Shown here: positions 1 to 7,689 of the stretch, in pieces
Position numbering within the stretch: position 1 is the first letter of the stretch
Layout: every line of letters starts with the position of its first letter
Source of the DNA: Paraktedonobacter carboxidivorans
GTDB lineage: Bacteria; Chloroflexota; Ktedonobacteria; Ktedonobacterales; Ktedonobacteraceae
Direction of reading: 5' to 3'
Assembly: GCA_041156125.1 (NCBI GenBank)
Contig: JBEVTI010000001.1
Span: 277,660-341,659 of the forward strand
DNA length: 64,000 bases
Notes under the pieces: model-generated
What the model was told of the DNA's origin: nothing
The model's database searches: none
What the model saw: the letters and a program-made list of their open reading frames with translations, nothing else
Translations under genes and position numbers: made by a program

Positions 1-63
1 GTCCTGTCCAGTGTTTATGAGATTTTCGATGCACACAATGGCAACCTCCTGGCCTGGGGTTAA
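1..63 (+). CDS. Possible C-terminal end of an upstream gene (partial)
   Basis: Frame 1 is open from the first base and ends in TAA at 61-63, giving a 20-residue tail ending NGNLLAWG. It could be the end of a gene starting before the window, but so short an open stretch may be chance. No function can be assigned. Confidence 0.3.
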   Translation, partial: VLSSVYEIFDAHNGNLLAWG

Positions 64-277
64 GCAGCAGCCTGGTAGTCGTGGCTCAAGTTTTTGCGTG
101 TGGTGAGTACCGAGTGTAAGCAAGAATGTGCTCTGGCACCTCTCCAGGCTTGCTTTGTTACAGATGCGCGCCAACTTGAGTCTCGTCCCAGCGTATCCTG
201 CCTGGCAGAGCATGGAAGATCCGTGGTACACTGTCTGCCGATAGCAGGCACCATTTTTTCGATCAGAGAGGAAGGTA
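64..277. other. Leader region of the BtuF-like gene
   Basis: About 210 bases without a convincing gene. A cobalamin riboswitch was looked for because the next gene resembles a B12-binding protein, but the conserved B12 box was not found. The only clear signal is the purine-rich ribosome binding site just before the TTG start at 278. Confidence 0.4.
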
Positions 278-1264
278 TTGAATTTGCGGCTTGTTTCTCT
301 TCTTGCCAGCGCCACGGAGATGCTCGCGGAATTGGATGCATTGGCACAACTGGTGGGTAGATCGCACGAATGCGATTACCCGGCGGCAGTCACCAGCTTG
401 CCCGTAGTGAGCACAGTTGAGATCAACACAGGGGTCAGCAGTGCGCAAATAGATGCTCAGATCAAACAACTAGCCAGTGCGCGTCTTAGCTCTGAAAATA
501 CCGCGCTACGCGCGTTAAGCATCTATGCCCTTGATCTAACCCTGCTGCAACAGCTCCATCCCGACGTTATTTTCACCCAGACGCAATGCGAGGTTTGCGC
601 GGTCAGTGAGAAAGATGTTACTCGTGCTATAGCCCAACTGACCGGTTTCCAACCGCGTATCGTTGCCCTCGCCCCTCATCGCCTGACCGATGTCTGGGAA
701 GATGTATTGCGCGTAGGTGAGGCTATTGGTCGTCTAGAACAGGCGCAACAGCTTGTAGCGAGTTATCAGCAACGCCTGGAAACGTTGCGCGAGCAGTGTA
801 ATGTGCTTGCGGGCACGCAAAAGCCGCGCGTAGCCGTTCTTGAATGGCTTGATCCGTTGATGGGAGCTGGCAACTGGACGCCAGAACTGGTCTCCTGCGC
901 TGGCGGTGAGCCCCTGTTTGGCGAGATCGGCCAGCACACGCCCTGGTTGAGTTGGGAGACGCTCCAGGATGCGGACCCTGCTGTGATCATTCTCGCGCCC
1001 TGCGGCTTTGATCTGGCGCGCACGATCCAGGAATTACCCGCGCTTCGACAGCATCCCGCCTGGCAGAACCTGCGCGCCGTGCGAACGCAGCGTGTCTATG
1101 CTATCGATGGCAATGCGTATCTTAATCGTTCAGGTCCGCGCCTGGTGGAATCAGCGGAACTGCTCGCTTACGCTCTGTGGGGGGACCATCTGGGTCGGGA
1201 TGTGGATAGGCAAGCAGTGGTGCCATGCTCGATGCCGGTTTCCCAAAAGACGAGTGAGTTATGA
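278..1264 (+). CDS. ABC transporter substrate-binding protein, BtuF/cobalamin-binding type
   Basis: A 328-residue protein of the periplasmic-binding family (COG0614) that binds cobalamin or Fe-chelates for an ABC importer. The N-terminus reads RLVSLLASATEML followed by VGRSHECDYP, the hallmark opening of the 'cobalamin-binding' branch of this family; a C-terminal domain with the WLDPLMGAGNWTPEL stretch and a terminal helix follow. The start is TTG at 278, preceded by AGAGAGGAAGG, and matches where homologues begin. No lipoprotein signal peptide is visible, as is usual for this cytoplasmic-looking branch, and no permease or ATPase gene lies beside it. The substrate is inferred from the family only. 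The stop codon lies inside the 1256-1305 palindrome. Confidence 0.85.
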   Translation: MNLRLVSLLASATEMLAELDALAQLVGRSHECDYPAAVTSLPVVSTVEINTGVSSAQIDAQIKQLASARLSSENTALRALSIYALDLTLLQQLHPDVIFTQTQCEVCAVSEKDVTRAIAQLTGFQPRIVALAPHRLTDVWEDVLRVGEAIGRLEQAQQLVASYQQRLETLREQCNVLAGTQKPRVAVLEWLDPLMGAGNWTPELVSCAGGEPLFGEIGQHTPWLSWETLQDADPAVIILAPCGFDLARTIQELPALRQHPAWQNLRAVRTQRVYAIDGNAYLNRSGPRLVESAELLAYALWGDHLGRDVDRQAVVPCSMPVSQKTSEL

Positions 1265-1305
1265 GTGATCCCTGATTTTGCAAAATCAGGGATCACTCAT
1301 AACTC
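1256..1305. terminator. 50-bp perfect palindrome, probable bidirectional terminator
   Basis: Two 24-base arms, exactly complementary, around a self-complementary GC centre. It contains the last codons and stop of the plus-strand BtuF-like gene and lies 38 bases from the stop of the minus-strand gene that follows, so it fits a shared terminator. The core CCCTGATTTTGCAAAATCAG recurs near 7552 and 26576, so it may also belong to a small dispersed repeat family. Confidence 0.6.
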
Positions 1306-1343
1306 ATCTTTATAATGCCAGAGCATTGGTATAAAAGAGGTGC

Positions 1344-1595
1344 CTAGCTGTTCTTCCGAGAAGCCAGAGCCCTGAAGACAATGGCGGTAAAGACAAAGAA
1401 CAGGACCACCATCAGAACGATCAGGTTGTCTACCAGGACCGAGATATTCCACTGCAAGATGAAAGCGGCAGTGAAAAATAGAATCAGGAGAACACCCAGT
1501 ACGGGGAAAATATAGAGGATGCTTAGCTGCTCAGCCGGAGTCGATGGGCGAGGAGCATTGCTCACATATTCGATATCTGTATCAAGTTGCTCCAT
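1344..1595 (-). CDS. Small two-helix membrane protein, unknown function
   Basis: An 83-residue protein with a polar N-terminus of about 24 residues and two long hydrophobic segments (about residues 25-48 and 52-75), ending in a basic tail (RALASRKNS). It is therefore probably an inner-membrane hairpin with both ends on the same side. The ATG at 1595 is preceded on the minus strand by GAGAGG with a 7-base spacer, which supports translation. I do not recognise a family. It stands alone between two hairpins and could be a stress- or envelope-related small protein, but nothing in the sequence shows that. Confidence 0.6.
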   Translation of the reverse strand: MEQLDTDIEYVSNAPRPSTPAEQLSILYIFPVLGVLLILFFTAAFILQWNISVLVDNLIVLMVVLFFVFTAIVFRALASRKNS

Positions 1596-1805
1596 TGAGA
1601 AACCTCTCTACACTGCCATAGTAAGACGGATATGCACCATGTCAGTGGTATGTTCAGGAAAAACAAGCAAAAACAAAGCCAGAGCCAACATCGGCAGACC
1701 CGACGAGATGTCTCTGGCCCATATTATAGTCCTTAACCGCCTGCAACGCAACTACCTGCCCCTTAGTTCCTTCGTTCCCTGACCCCTTAATCTCACTTTG
1801 ACCCG

Positions 1806-1850
1806 CTGAAAAAGCACAAAAAAAACGGCCATCATGGCTCGTTATTAGTG
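1806..1850 (-). terminator. Weak intrinsic terminator of the 75-residue gene
   Basis: On the minus strand a short GCCA/TGGC stem is followed by CG and eight T residues, just past the stop codon at 1845. The stem is short, so the call is tentative. Confidence 0.4.
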
Positions 1851-2072
1851 GCTCTGGACAGGACGAAGGCTTTGAGGGTTACCAGAATCTCCATCTTTGT
1901 GCGACGCTTGTTGATGCTCAGACGAAAGGCCAGGCAACGTACGAGATTTGTTGAAATAACGGCGTAACTCAAAGGCGTTGACTTCGTACATCGAACCATC
2001 CAGGGTCGCGATCACACCCCCATCGGCGATCGCACTACAAAGCTCGGCAAATGTCGGCGTATAGTCAGGCAT
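1845..2072 (-). CDS. Small hypothetical protein
   Basis: A 75-residue soluble protein. The first half (FAELCSAIADGGVIATLDG, then SMYEVNAFELRRYFNK) looks folded; the second half is polar and low in hydrophobic residues. The ATG at 2072 has a strong GGGAGG with a 7-base spacer on the minus strand, which argues it is a real gene. It lies downstream of rimM on the same strand, about 140 bases away, and may be co-transcribed with it. I recognise no domain. Confidence 0.55.
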   Translation of the reverse strand: MPDYTPTFAELCSAIADGGVIATLDGSMYEVNAFELRRYFNKSRTLPGLSSEHQQASHKDGDSGNPQSLRPVQSH

Positions 2073-2214
2073 GTTGATACCTCCCTATGAAATACGGTGA
2101 CTATCTATCGCAGCGGTCAAGACCGCAAGTGACTTTCAGTCTACGCTTTTAATACGATTTGAAAGCACCAAAGGTTTCATCACCCTATGAGTAGCAACAC
2201 AGAGGAAGCGTCCT

Positions 2215-2844
2215 TTATTCCCGCTTCGTGTGAACGGGGCCGTCTGTGAGAGAATCTCCTTCCATTTCCAGTATACTCTGATCTTCATCTTCATCCTCTC
2301 CCTCGATATCCTGGGCATCAGGTGGTTCCAAAAGCCCTGGCAAGGGATCGATATACATTGTACGGCGTATCAGATCGACTTGTTTAATGACTGCTTTGAT
2401 CGCCGGGATCATCAGTTGTTTGCCATCCTGCCCTTTGATCTCATAAACATCGTTGCTGCCAGTTTCAATAATTTCTGTAATTGGCCCCAGCTCGTGCCCG
2501 GCGAGTGTGATCACCTGGAGGCCCAGGATATCATGTTGGTAGTAGCTATCGGGCGGAAGTTTTGCCAGCTGGTCTAGCGGGATGCACAACTCCTGGAGGC
2601 GCAAAGATTCAGCGGTACTAGCGTCGTCAATACCGACCAGTTTGAGCACAATCATCTCCCCTTTGTGCGGGCGAACGCGCTCGATAAGATAGAGGCGATG
2701 GTCTGGTCCAGCGTGTATCGCTTCAAGCTGTTGGAAGCGATCGGGGATATCGGTGAGAAGGCGTACCTTCACCTCGCCTCGGACGCCAAAAAGGGCCACC
2801 ACTTGTCCGATAGTAGCCCATTCGGTTGTTCGCGTTTTTGACAC
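2215..2844 (-). CDS. rimM: Ribosome maturation factor RimM
   Basis: RimM binds ribosomal protein S19 and helps mature the 3' head domain of the 30S subunit. This 209-residue protein has the N-terminal RimM barrel (residues about 10-95; IGQVVALFGVRGEVKV is the classic opening) and a C-terminal PRC-type barrel (about 100-170, with DVYEIKG and IPAIKAVI). Unusual is a very acidic tail of about 35 residues (EGEDEDEDQ region) beyond the normal end. The start is GTG at 2844 with GAGG upstream. It is the third gene of the rpsP-khpA-rimM operon; the trmD and rplS genes that usually follow are absent here. Confidence 0.93.
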   Translation of the reverse strand: MSKTRTTEWATIGQVVALFGVRGEVKVRLLTDIPDRFQQLEAIHAGPDHRLYLIERVRPHKGEMIVLKLVGIDDASTAESLRLQELCIPLDQLAKLPPDSYYQHDILGLQVITLAGHELGPITEIIETGSNDVYEIKGQDGKQLMIPAIKAVIKQVDLIRRTMYIDPLPGLLEPPDAQDIEGEDEDEDQSILEMEGDSLTDGPVHTKRE

Positions 2845-2922
2845 GTAGTCCTCGAATCGTTCTATGCTCCGCCATGTTTAAGCAACGGCGCAAGCGATAA
2901 ACAGCGCGGAACGAGAGGCGCG

Positions 2923-3153
2923 TTAGAGAATTTCTAGCGATGTATGACGACCCTCGCGTGTTCCCCCGGCTCGCAAAAGCGTGCGCATAGCCTTGGCCAC
3001 GCGTCCCTGGCGACCAATCACCTTGCCAAAATCATCTGGTGCGACATGCAGTTCTAATGCCAGGACATTGCGATCGTTGCGCACCTCGCGCACCTGGACA
3101 GCGGATGGATCGTCAACCAGTGACATGGCAACATACTCAATGAGTCTACGCAT
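2923..3153 (-). CDS. khpA: KH-domain RNA-binding protein KhpA
   Basis: A 76-residue single KH domain (YlqC/KhpA family, COG1837) that binds structured RNA and usually pairs with KhpB. The signature GKVIGRQGRVAKAMRTLL, including the GxxG loop (GRQG), is intact. Family length is 75-80 residues, so it is complete. ATG at 3153 is preceded by AGGATAAAACT. It sits between rpsP and rimM, its standard place in many Gram-positive genomes. Confidence 0.92.
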   Translation of the reverse strand: MRRLIEYVAMSLVDDPSAVQVREVRNDRNVLALELHVAPDDFGKVIGRQGRVAKAMRTLLRAGGTREGRHTSLEIL

Positions 3154-3174
3154 AGTTTTATCCTGATCAGTGAA

Positions 3175-3450
3175 TTACCTGGCAGTCGTTTTTGCTTGCT
3201 CAAAGCGAGCCAGAATGCCGGTGCGTTTGAGCAGCGAGTTCACCGAATCGGTTGGCTGAGCACCATTTGCCAGCCACGCCAGAGCCTTCTCCTCGTCAAT
3301 ATGGATCGCGGACGGCTCAACCAGGGGATTGTACCAACCAATGTTCGCGATAATACGGCCATCGCGGGGCGAACGGGCGTCAGCAATTACAACGCGATAG
3401 CTCGGGGCTTTTTTCTTCCCGACACGTTTCAAACGAATCTTTACAGCCAT
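3175..3450 (-). CDS. rpsP: 30S ribosomal protein bS16
   Basis: A 91-residue bS16 protein. The start MAVKIRLKRVGKKKAPSYRV and the RDGRIIANIGWYNPL block are diagnostic. First gene of the rpsP-khpA-rimM operon; 21 bases separate it from khpA. Upstream, the minus strand carries a good sigma-70 promoter at 3649-3677, leaving a leader of about 190 bases. Confidence 0.97.
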   Translation of the reverse strand: MAVKIRLKRVGKKKAPSYRVVIADARSPRDGRIIANIGWYNPLVEPSAIHIDEEKALAWLANGAQPTDSVNSLLKRTGILARFEQAKTTAR

Positions 3451-3848
3451 GTGTTTGTTTCTCTCACCTTATTGCGGTACTCACTCTTGCCTATTTCTTA
3501 AATAAGGGCAGCGAGTGCCATCTTCCTTTTCTCACTTTCCCTTGCGGGAAGAGTTCCAGAAACGCGGTCTGAAACGCTGTAGCAGCCTCAGAAAAAGTGA
3601 AATCAAAGCGAAGTCGCTCGCATGCTTTTCCTGGAATACAGCCCCACTAAGATAGCATGACTCAGGGAAAAAGTCAAATCTTATGGGCAGAAGAATTTTG
3701 GCACAGTTCACACAAATAGTCACGCTTGTTGAGACCGCGCAGGGCGGGGCAATCTAGCGGTTTGAGCCGCAAAGATGCCAGGGTGGGCAGCAGCCGGCAG
3801 GGTCGAAGCGCTAAAGGATTGACCAGGCTCTCTGCTCAAGGGGATCGG
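3451..3848. other. Intergenic region upstream of rpsP
   Basis: About 400 bases between rpsP and the membrane glycosyltransferase, both on the minus strand. It holds the rpsP promoter (3649-3677) and a long leader. No convincing gene or riboswitch is visible; a 63-codon open frame (3532-3723) lacks a ribosome binding site and was not called. Confidence 0.5.
3649..3677 (-). promoter_or_regulatory. Sigma-70 promoter of the rpsP operon
   Basis: Read on the minus strand: TTGACT (3677-3672), 17 bases, TATCTT (3654-3649). Five of six and four of six matches to consensus with ideal spacing. Transcription would start near 3642. Confidence 0.55.
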
Positions 3849-5759
3849 TCAAAGTGCCGTGAGTGGTGAGCGCTGACGACCTGTACTGGTCTGCTGTGGA
3901 TTGGGTGGAGGCAAACGCACACCTTGCAGGAGGAAGGCCTCCAATTGCGCGGCTGTTGTGAAAGGGAAATCAGCGTTGCGCAGATAAATGCGGGCGTTTG
4001 GATGATCGAAGACCGAGTAGCTTTCATCGGCGCTGCTATCGTTAAGAGTAATGCCCAGAAAGCTGGGGTGGGCCTCAAATTGCGCGCCAAGGTGGAAGCC
4101 AAGCTGACCACTGAAGAGCAACGCATAGTAGTGAATAGTCAAAGGATAGCGCTCGGTCAATCTGGGAATTGACTTATCCAGACGATCAGTGGGCATAGTA
4201 ATCGCTCCTACCTGCATGAGCATCGTGGCAATCATGCTCGCCTTCGCCACTGTATCATCGCCATAGAGGTCCAGCCCTTCCTGAGCGTTGCCAGAGGCAT
4301 CCATGTAGCTGGCCTGGGGATAGATCGAGGGGTCCTTGCCATCGACCACTACAGGCAATGCATCATCCCACTGCTCGTAGGTCAGCACTGTGCCAGGCTT
4401 GAGATGCTGGAAAATCCACTCTGAGGCTTGAATGCGTGTATTGGGCTGGCTATAGATCGCATTCAGAGCCAGGCATTGAAAGAGCGTACCCACCAGCACC
4501 AGGGCAATCAGGACATAGGAGCCAGCCCTGACTGCCCGCGCGTATGTAGTGTTCCAATCAAGCTTAAACGCGGTCAATGAGATCAACATACAGGCGCCCA
4601 TCAGGACCAACAGGGGATAGAGTGGTAGCATGTAGCGCATATATTTGGTAAAGAATGTGCAATTGATTGCGCCGTAGAGTAGGACCCAGGAAAGCGGCAC
4701 AAGCCAGCTCGCCATCTCATGCTGCCAGAGTCGCCAGCAGAGCCAGAGCAGGCCAGCCAGCGACACCAGACCTAGAGTCAGTCCCAGACCCCAGAGGATC
4801 AGATTATCAAGCTGGTAGAGCACAGGAATTGTTCCGGCAAACTGGCGCACATAGGGTAGATCGATCAAGCCACGGGCAAGGTCGCCCTGGTCGCTCACCT
4901 GCTTGCTAAATTCGCTGAAATCAAGCAGGGCGTAGGGCATAGCTATGATAAAGATCAGGGCTGTGAGGCAGGCTGTGTAAATTAGCGGAATGATCACTTC
5001 CCAGAGGTCGCGTTTATGGTACCAGCGCAGGCTCAATGCTATCAGGAGTGGGAGGGCCAGGGGGGCCGCGCTTGTCTTGGTGGCCAGACCCAGACCGTAG
5101 CCCAGGCCGGCGACCAGTGACCAGAGCACTGGCTTCTCTGTGCGTATCAGCTTGACGCAGGCCAGCATGGTTAGCATGACAAAGAACAGTGTCATGGTAT
5201 CAACAGTATAAAAATGCGCCTGCTGCACTTCAAATGGTGTAAATGCTACACAGGCGGCGGCCAGCAAGGCTACAGACCAGGCGCGGCGGCGATCGGGTGT
5301 GGTATCTGGCGTCAAAAGCAGCGCCAGCCAGGCAGTTAAGGCGATCGTGCTGGTATCAAAGAGCACATTCAGCACACGTCCAGTCAATGTTAAATGCGCA
5401 AAATCAGCCAGCGCGGGCGAAATATGTGAGAGCAGATTGCCTACAAAAGCCAGCAGGTAGAGCGGGAAGGTGCCATAGGCAAAAAAATGCGGGTTGAGTG
5501 GTGAATTTGCTTGATCTAGAAACTGCCGCCAACTGGTAGGCCAGCTTAGCTTAACTACCTGATACATAATCTGGCGTTCGTCAGGATGAAAATTAGTACC
5601 CTGGCCTGAACCTGCGCCATACAAACTCAGCATCCATTGCGAGCGAGGCAGCATTTCATCCCAATCCAGGCCATAAAGACGCCCAGCGAATCCCAGACCA
5701 ACTGTGATACATAGTGCCAGGGGACGCCACCAACGAGCCAGAAACTTTGACTTTAACAC
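3849..5759 (-). CDS. Integral-membrane glycosyltransferase, GT39/ArnT-like (GT-C fold)
   Basis: A 636-residue polytopic membrane protein of the dolichyl-phosphate-mannose/ArnT glycosyltransferase superfamily, which uses polyprenyl-phosphate sugars to glycosylate proteins or lipids on the outer face of the membrane. The first periplasmic loop contains FHPDERQIM with the acidic HPDE motif typical of the family's catalytic loop. About ten hydrophobic segments follow up to residue 440, then a soluble C-terminal domain (about 450-636). The start is GTG at 5759 behind GAGGAAAAGT. It stands alone between the ribosomal operon and a kinase gene; the acceptor cannot be told. Confidence 0.8.
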   Translation of the reverse strand: MLKSKFLARWWRPLALCITVGLGFAGRLYGLDWDEMLPRSQWMLSLYGAGSGQGTNFHPDERQIMYQVVKLSWPTSWRQFLDQANSPLNPHFFAYGTFPLYLLAFVGNLLSHISPALADFAHLTLTGRVLNVLFDTSTIALTAWLALLLTPDTTPDRRRAWSVALLAAACVAFTPFEVQQAHFYTVDTMTLFFVMLTMLACVKLIRTEKPVLWSLVAGLGYGLGLATKTSAAPLALPLLIALSLRWYHKRDLWEVIIPLIYTACLTALIFIIAMPYALLDFSEFSKQVSDQGDLARGLIDLPYVRQFAGTIPVLYQLDNLILWGLGLTLGLVSLAGLLWLCWRLWQHEMASWLVPLSWVLLYGAINCTFFTKYMRYMLPLYPLLVLMGACMLISLTAFKLDWNTTYARAVRAGSYVLIALVLVGTLFQCLALNAIYSQPNTRIQASEWIFQHLKPGTVLTYEQWDDALPVVVDGKDPSIYPQASYMDASGNAQEGLDLYGDDTVAKASMIATMLMQVGAITMPTDRLDKSIPRLTERYPLTIHYYALLFSGQLGFHLGAQFEAHPSFLGITLNDSSADESYSVFDHPNARIYLRNADFPFTTAAQLEAFLLQGVRLPPPNPQQTSTGRQRSPLTAL

Positions 5760-6106
5760 ACTTTTCCTCGCTCCTGGCTGGGAAAAATCCTTCTTTCCGC
5801 AGCCGTTTAAATTTAGTTCCAGTGCAGGGCTTGCTTTGACCCGCTTGAGGATACTGGCATAGTATAATATCCCTACCTGCTTGCCGCAAGTGTTTAGTCA
5901 TATAAGCATATAAAGGTGGAGGACGTAATAGTTCTTTTGCTTGCGCACATCTTGAAAACGCGAGAGCGAGGCGCGGACGGCGCGCAGCCGCCTTGCGCTT
6001 CGCTCTCAGGAACCTTATCAGAACTACACTATGCCTCGTTTGCTCTGCTTGTAGTTTACGTCGCTGGCTACAAGTACTATGCCTGCTCCAGCGGCAGGCG
6101 GATTGC
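5760..6106. other. Intergenic region with hairpins downstream of the kinase gene
   Basis: About 350 bases between two minus-strand genes. It holds an imperfect hairpin with 13-base arms (5962-5974 and 5995-6007, one mismatch), a 7-base stem (6048-6054/6068-6074) and a GCCTGC/GCAGGC stem (6081-6099). The rest must include the promoter of the glycosyltransferase gene; I could not pin one down. Confidence 0.45.
5962..6099. terminator. Stem-loop cluster, probable terminator of the kinase gene
   Basis: Three stem-loops in 140 bases just past the kinase stop at 6107 (read on the minus strand). The largest has 13-base GC-rich arms with one mismatch. There is no clear T-tract, so the function as terminator is inferred from position. 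Confidence 0.4.
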
Positions 6107-7144
6107 TCAAGCGCTTTGTGTGGGCATGAGCTGAGGAAGACGCAGAATGGTCTGCTCACCCGTTTCAGGCAAACGTGGTACGCTGGCAGAGAGTGGTTCT
6201 TCTGGCCTCATACTCTGTCGGGAAGGCTCTTCATCCTGGCTCGCACCGAGAGCAGGCGTGCTTCGATAATATGGCCAGCGCTTGAGTAAGGGCGCATGCC
6301 CTCTACGCGTGATCTCAACGAAGGCGCGCGCGAAATCCAGGATGCCAGGATAGCGCCGCGCTGGATCAGCATGCAGTGCCGTCCACATAATTTCATCAAT
6401 AGCGAGAGGCAGTTCAGGGCGCTCGATGCGTGCTGCGCGCGGTATACGCGCGGCACGCAACATGCGCGTCTCCTCGGTCTCACTGGAGAACGGCGTGTGC
6501 CCGGTTAACCATTCATAAGCGCAAACCGCCAGACTATATTGATCGCTGGCCTCACAGGGCGCGCCGCGATGCTGCTCAGGTGCCATATAGGGCACTGTCC
6601 CGCCATCATAGTGCTTGTGTGTATAGGGGCGCGCGGGATTGTCTATCGCCAGTTCAAAATCAGCAAGCACAGCATGATGTTTATCGAGCAGTAGAATATT
6701 GCTCGGCTTCACATCGCGATGGATCTGACCCCTTTGATGTAAGGCGTTCAGCGCGCGGCTAACTTGCGCGACGTACAGACGCACTAGAAACAGGGGCAGT
6801 TTGCGCCCAGGCCCGTGACGATGCACGATAGAGCCGTAGGGAGCGTATTCCAGAACAAGGGCACAAAAATTTCTCCCTTCAAGGTAGTCGCGATACCCAA
6901 TAATATATTGATGATGTAGGCTCGAAAGAATCCGCGCTTCGTTTTGCAAGAGGCGTTCATCACGCCGATATTCTTTATCATCCCGATGCTCGGAGAGTAC
7001 TACTTTTAACACCACTGGCACCTGCAACATGACATGCTGCGCGTGCCAGATTTCGATCCCATGACGCTTATCTAAACGCCGGACTAATTGATAATGCTCT
7101 AAGACCTCACCAGCGTTTCGATGCGCACCCCAATATGCTCTCAT
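6107..7144 (-). CDS. Serine/threonine protein kinase (PknB-like), cytosolic
   Basis: A 345-residue Hanks-type kinase. Kinase domain about residues 18-275: VVLKVVL carries the ATP-anchoring Lys, NEARIL the helix-C Glu, IHRDVKPSNILL is the catalytic loop, MAPEQ the P+1 region. The activation-loop motif reads DFE (VLADFELAID) instead of DFG, an odd change next to the Mg-binding Asp. The C-terminal 70 residues are polar and low-complexity; there is no transmembrane helix or PASTA domain, so it is probably soluble. ATG at 7144 follows GGAGGAGACAC. It has no operon partner; a PP2C phosphatase lies 8 kb away. Confidence 0.88.
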   Translation of the reverse strand: MRAYWGAHRNAGEVLEHYQLVRRLDKRHGIEIWHAQHVMLQVPVVLKVVLSEHRDDKEYRRDERLLQNEARILSSLHHQYIIGYRDYLEGRNFCALVLEYAPYGSIVHRHGPGRKLPLFLVRLYVAQVSRALNALHQRGQIHRDVKPSNILLLDKHHAVLADFELAIDNPARPYTHKHYDGGTVPYMAPEQHRGAPCEASDQYSLAVCAYEWLTGHTPFSSETEETRMLRAARIPRAARIERPELPLAIDEIMWTALHADPARRYPGILDFARAFVEITRRGHAPLLKRWPYYRSTPALGASQDEEPSRQSMRPEEPLSASVPRLPETGEQTILRLPQLMPTQSA

Positions 7145-7387
7145 GTGTCTCCTCCAGTGCCAGATCTGACAGCTCGATGCTAACCACGCGCTCCCACCTC
7201 ATTGCTCGCGAACCCGCAGACCCTGAACGGTAGCATTGCTACAGATATGCTGCCCATACCTGCGTGCCACCGCGAGTACTTCACCAGGTACCCTACATTC
7301 TAGACGTGGTAGGATACAGAAACTAAAAATGCTACCGTTTATATTAAACGTATATATTGTATATATTATACATATAGAAACTATGAT

Positions 7388-7595
7388 TTTCTGCCTCTGG
7401 GGAGGTAGCATATGAGCCATCCCAGATTTTTTTTCAGCAGCACAAGCACGTTGTCCTCCCCACCCCTTTTGTGTGAAGAGGTTTGGCGGGCGCCCAGCGC
7501 CCGCCAAACCTCTTCTTTTCTCCGGTGGCGGGGAGGTACAAGCTGTTTTGGCCTGCTTTTGCAAAAGCAGGGATGACCCATAGCAGAGGCAGAAA
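7388..7595. repeat. MITE-like 208-bp element with inverted ends and central hairpin
   Basis: The ends TTTCTGCCTCTG (7388-7399) and its exact complement (7584-7595) bound an imperfect inverted repeat: both arms continue with CATCCC and later TGT.CCTCCCC-type blocks. The centre is a perfect 18-base hairpin (7475-7492/7498-7515, loop CCCAG). A 20-base palindrome CCTGCTTTTGCAAAAGCAGG lies at 7552-7571. It sits between two divergent genes, where a terminator is not needed. Related pieces occur at 1256-1305 and 26576-26680. No coding capacity and no clear target duplication. Confidence 0.55.
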
Positions 7596-7689
7596 CATCT
7601 CTTGACAATCTCTCCATTTATAAGCCAAGATTTAATGATGGGTGGCTACAATACTACTATGGCTTTCAGGAGCAGGTAAGGGAGAACTT

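Noticed and set aside
64..277. Cobalamin riboswitch upstream of the BtuF-like gene
   Set aside because: The conserved B12 box (GCCACTG-type) and flanking stems are absent.
5656..6159. 167-codon open frame overlapping the glycosyltransferase start
   Set aside because: Overlaps the start of a clear gene and the kinase 3' end; Arg/Ser/Cys-rich and low complexity, no family.
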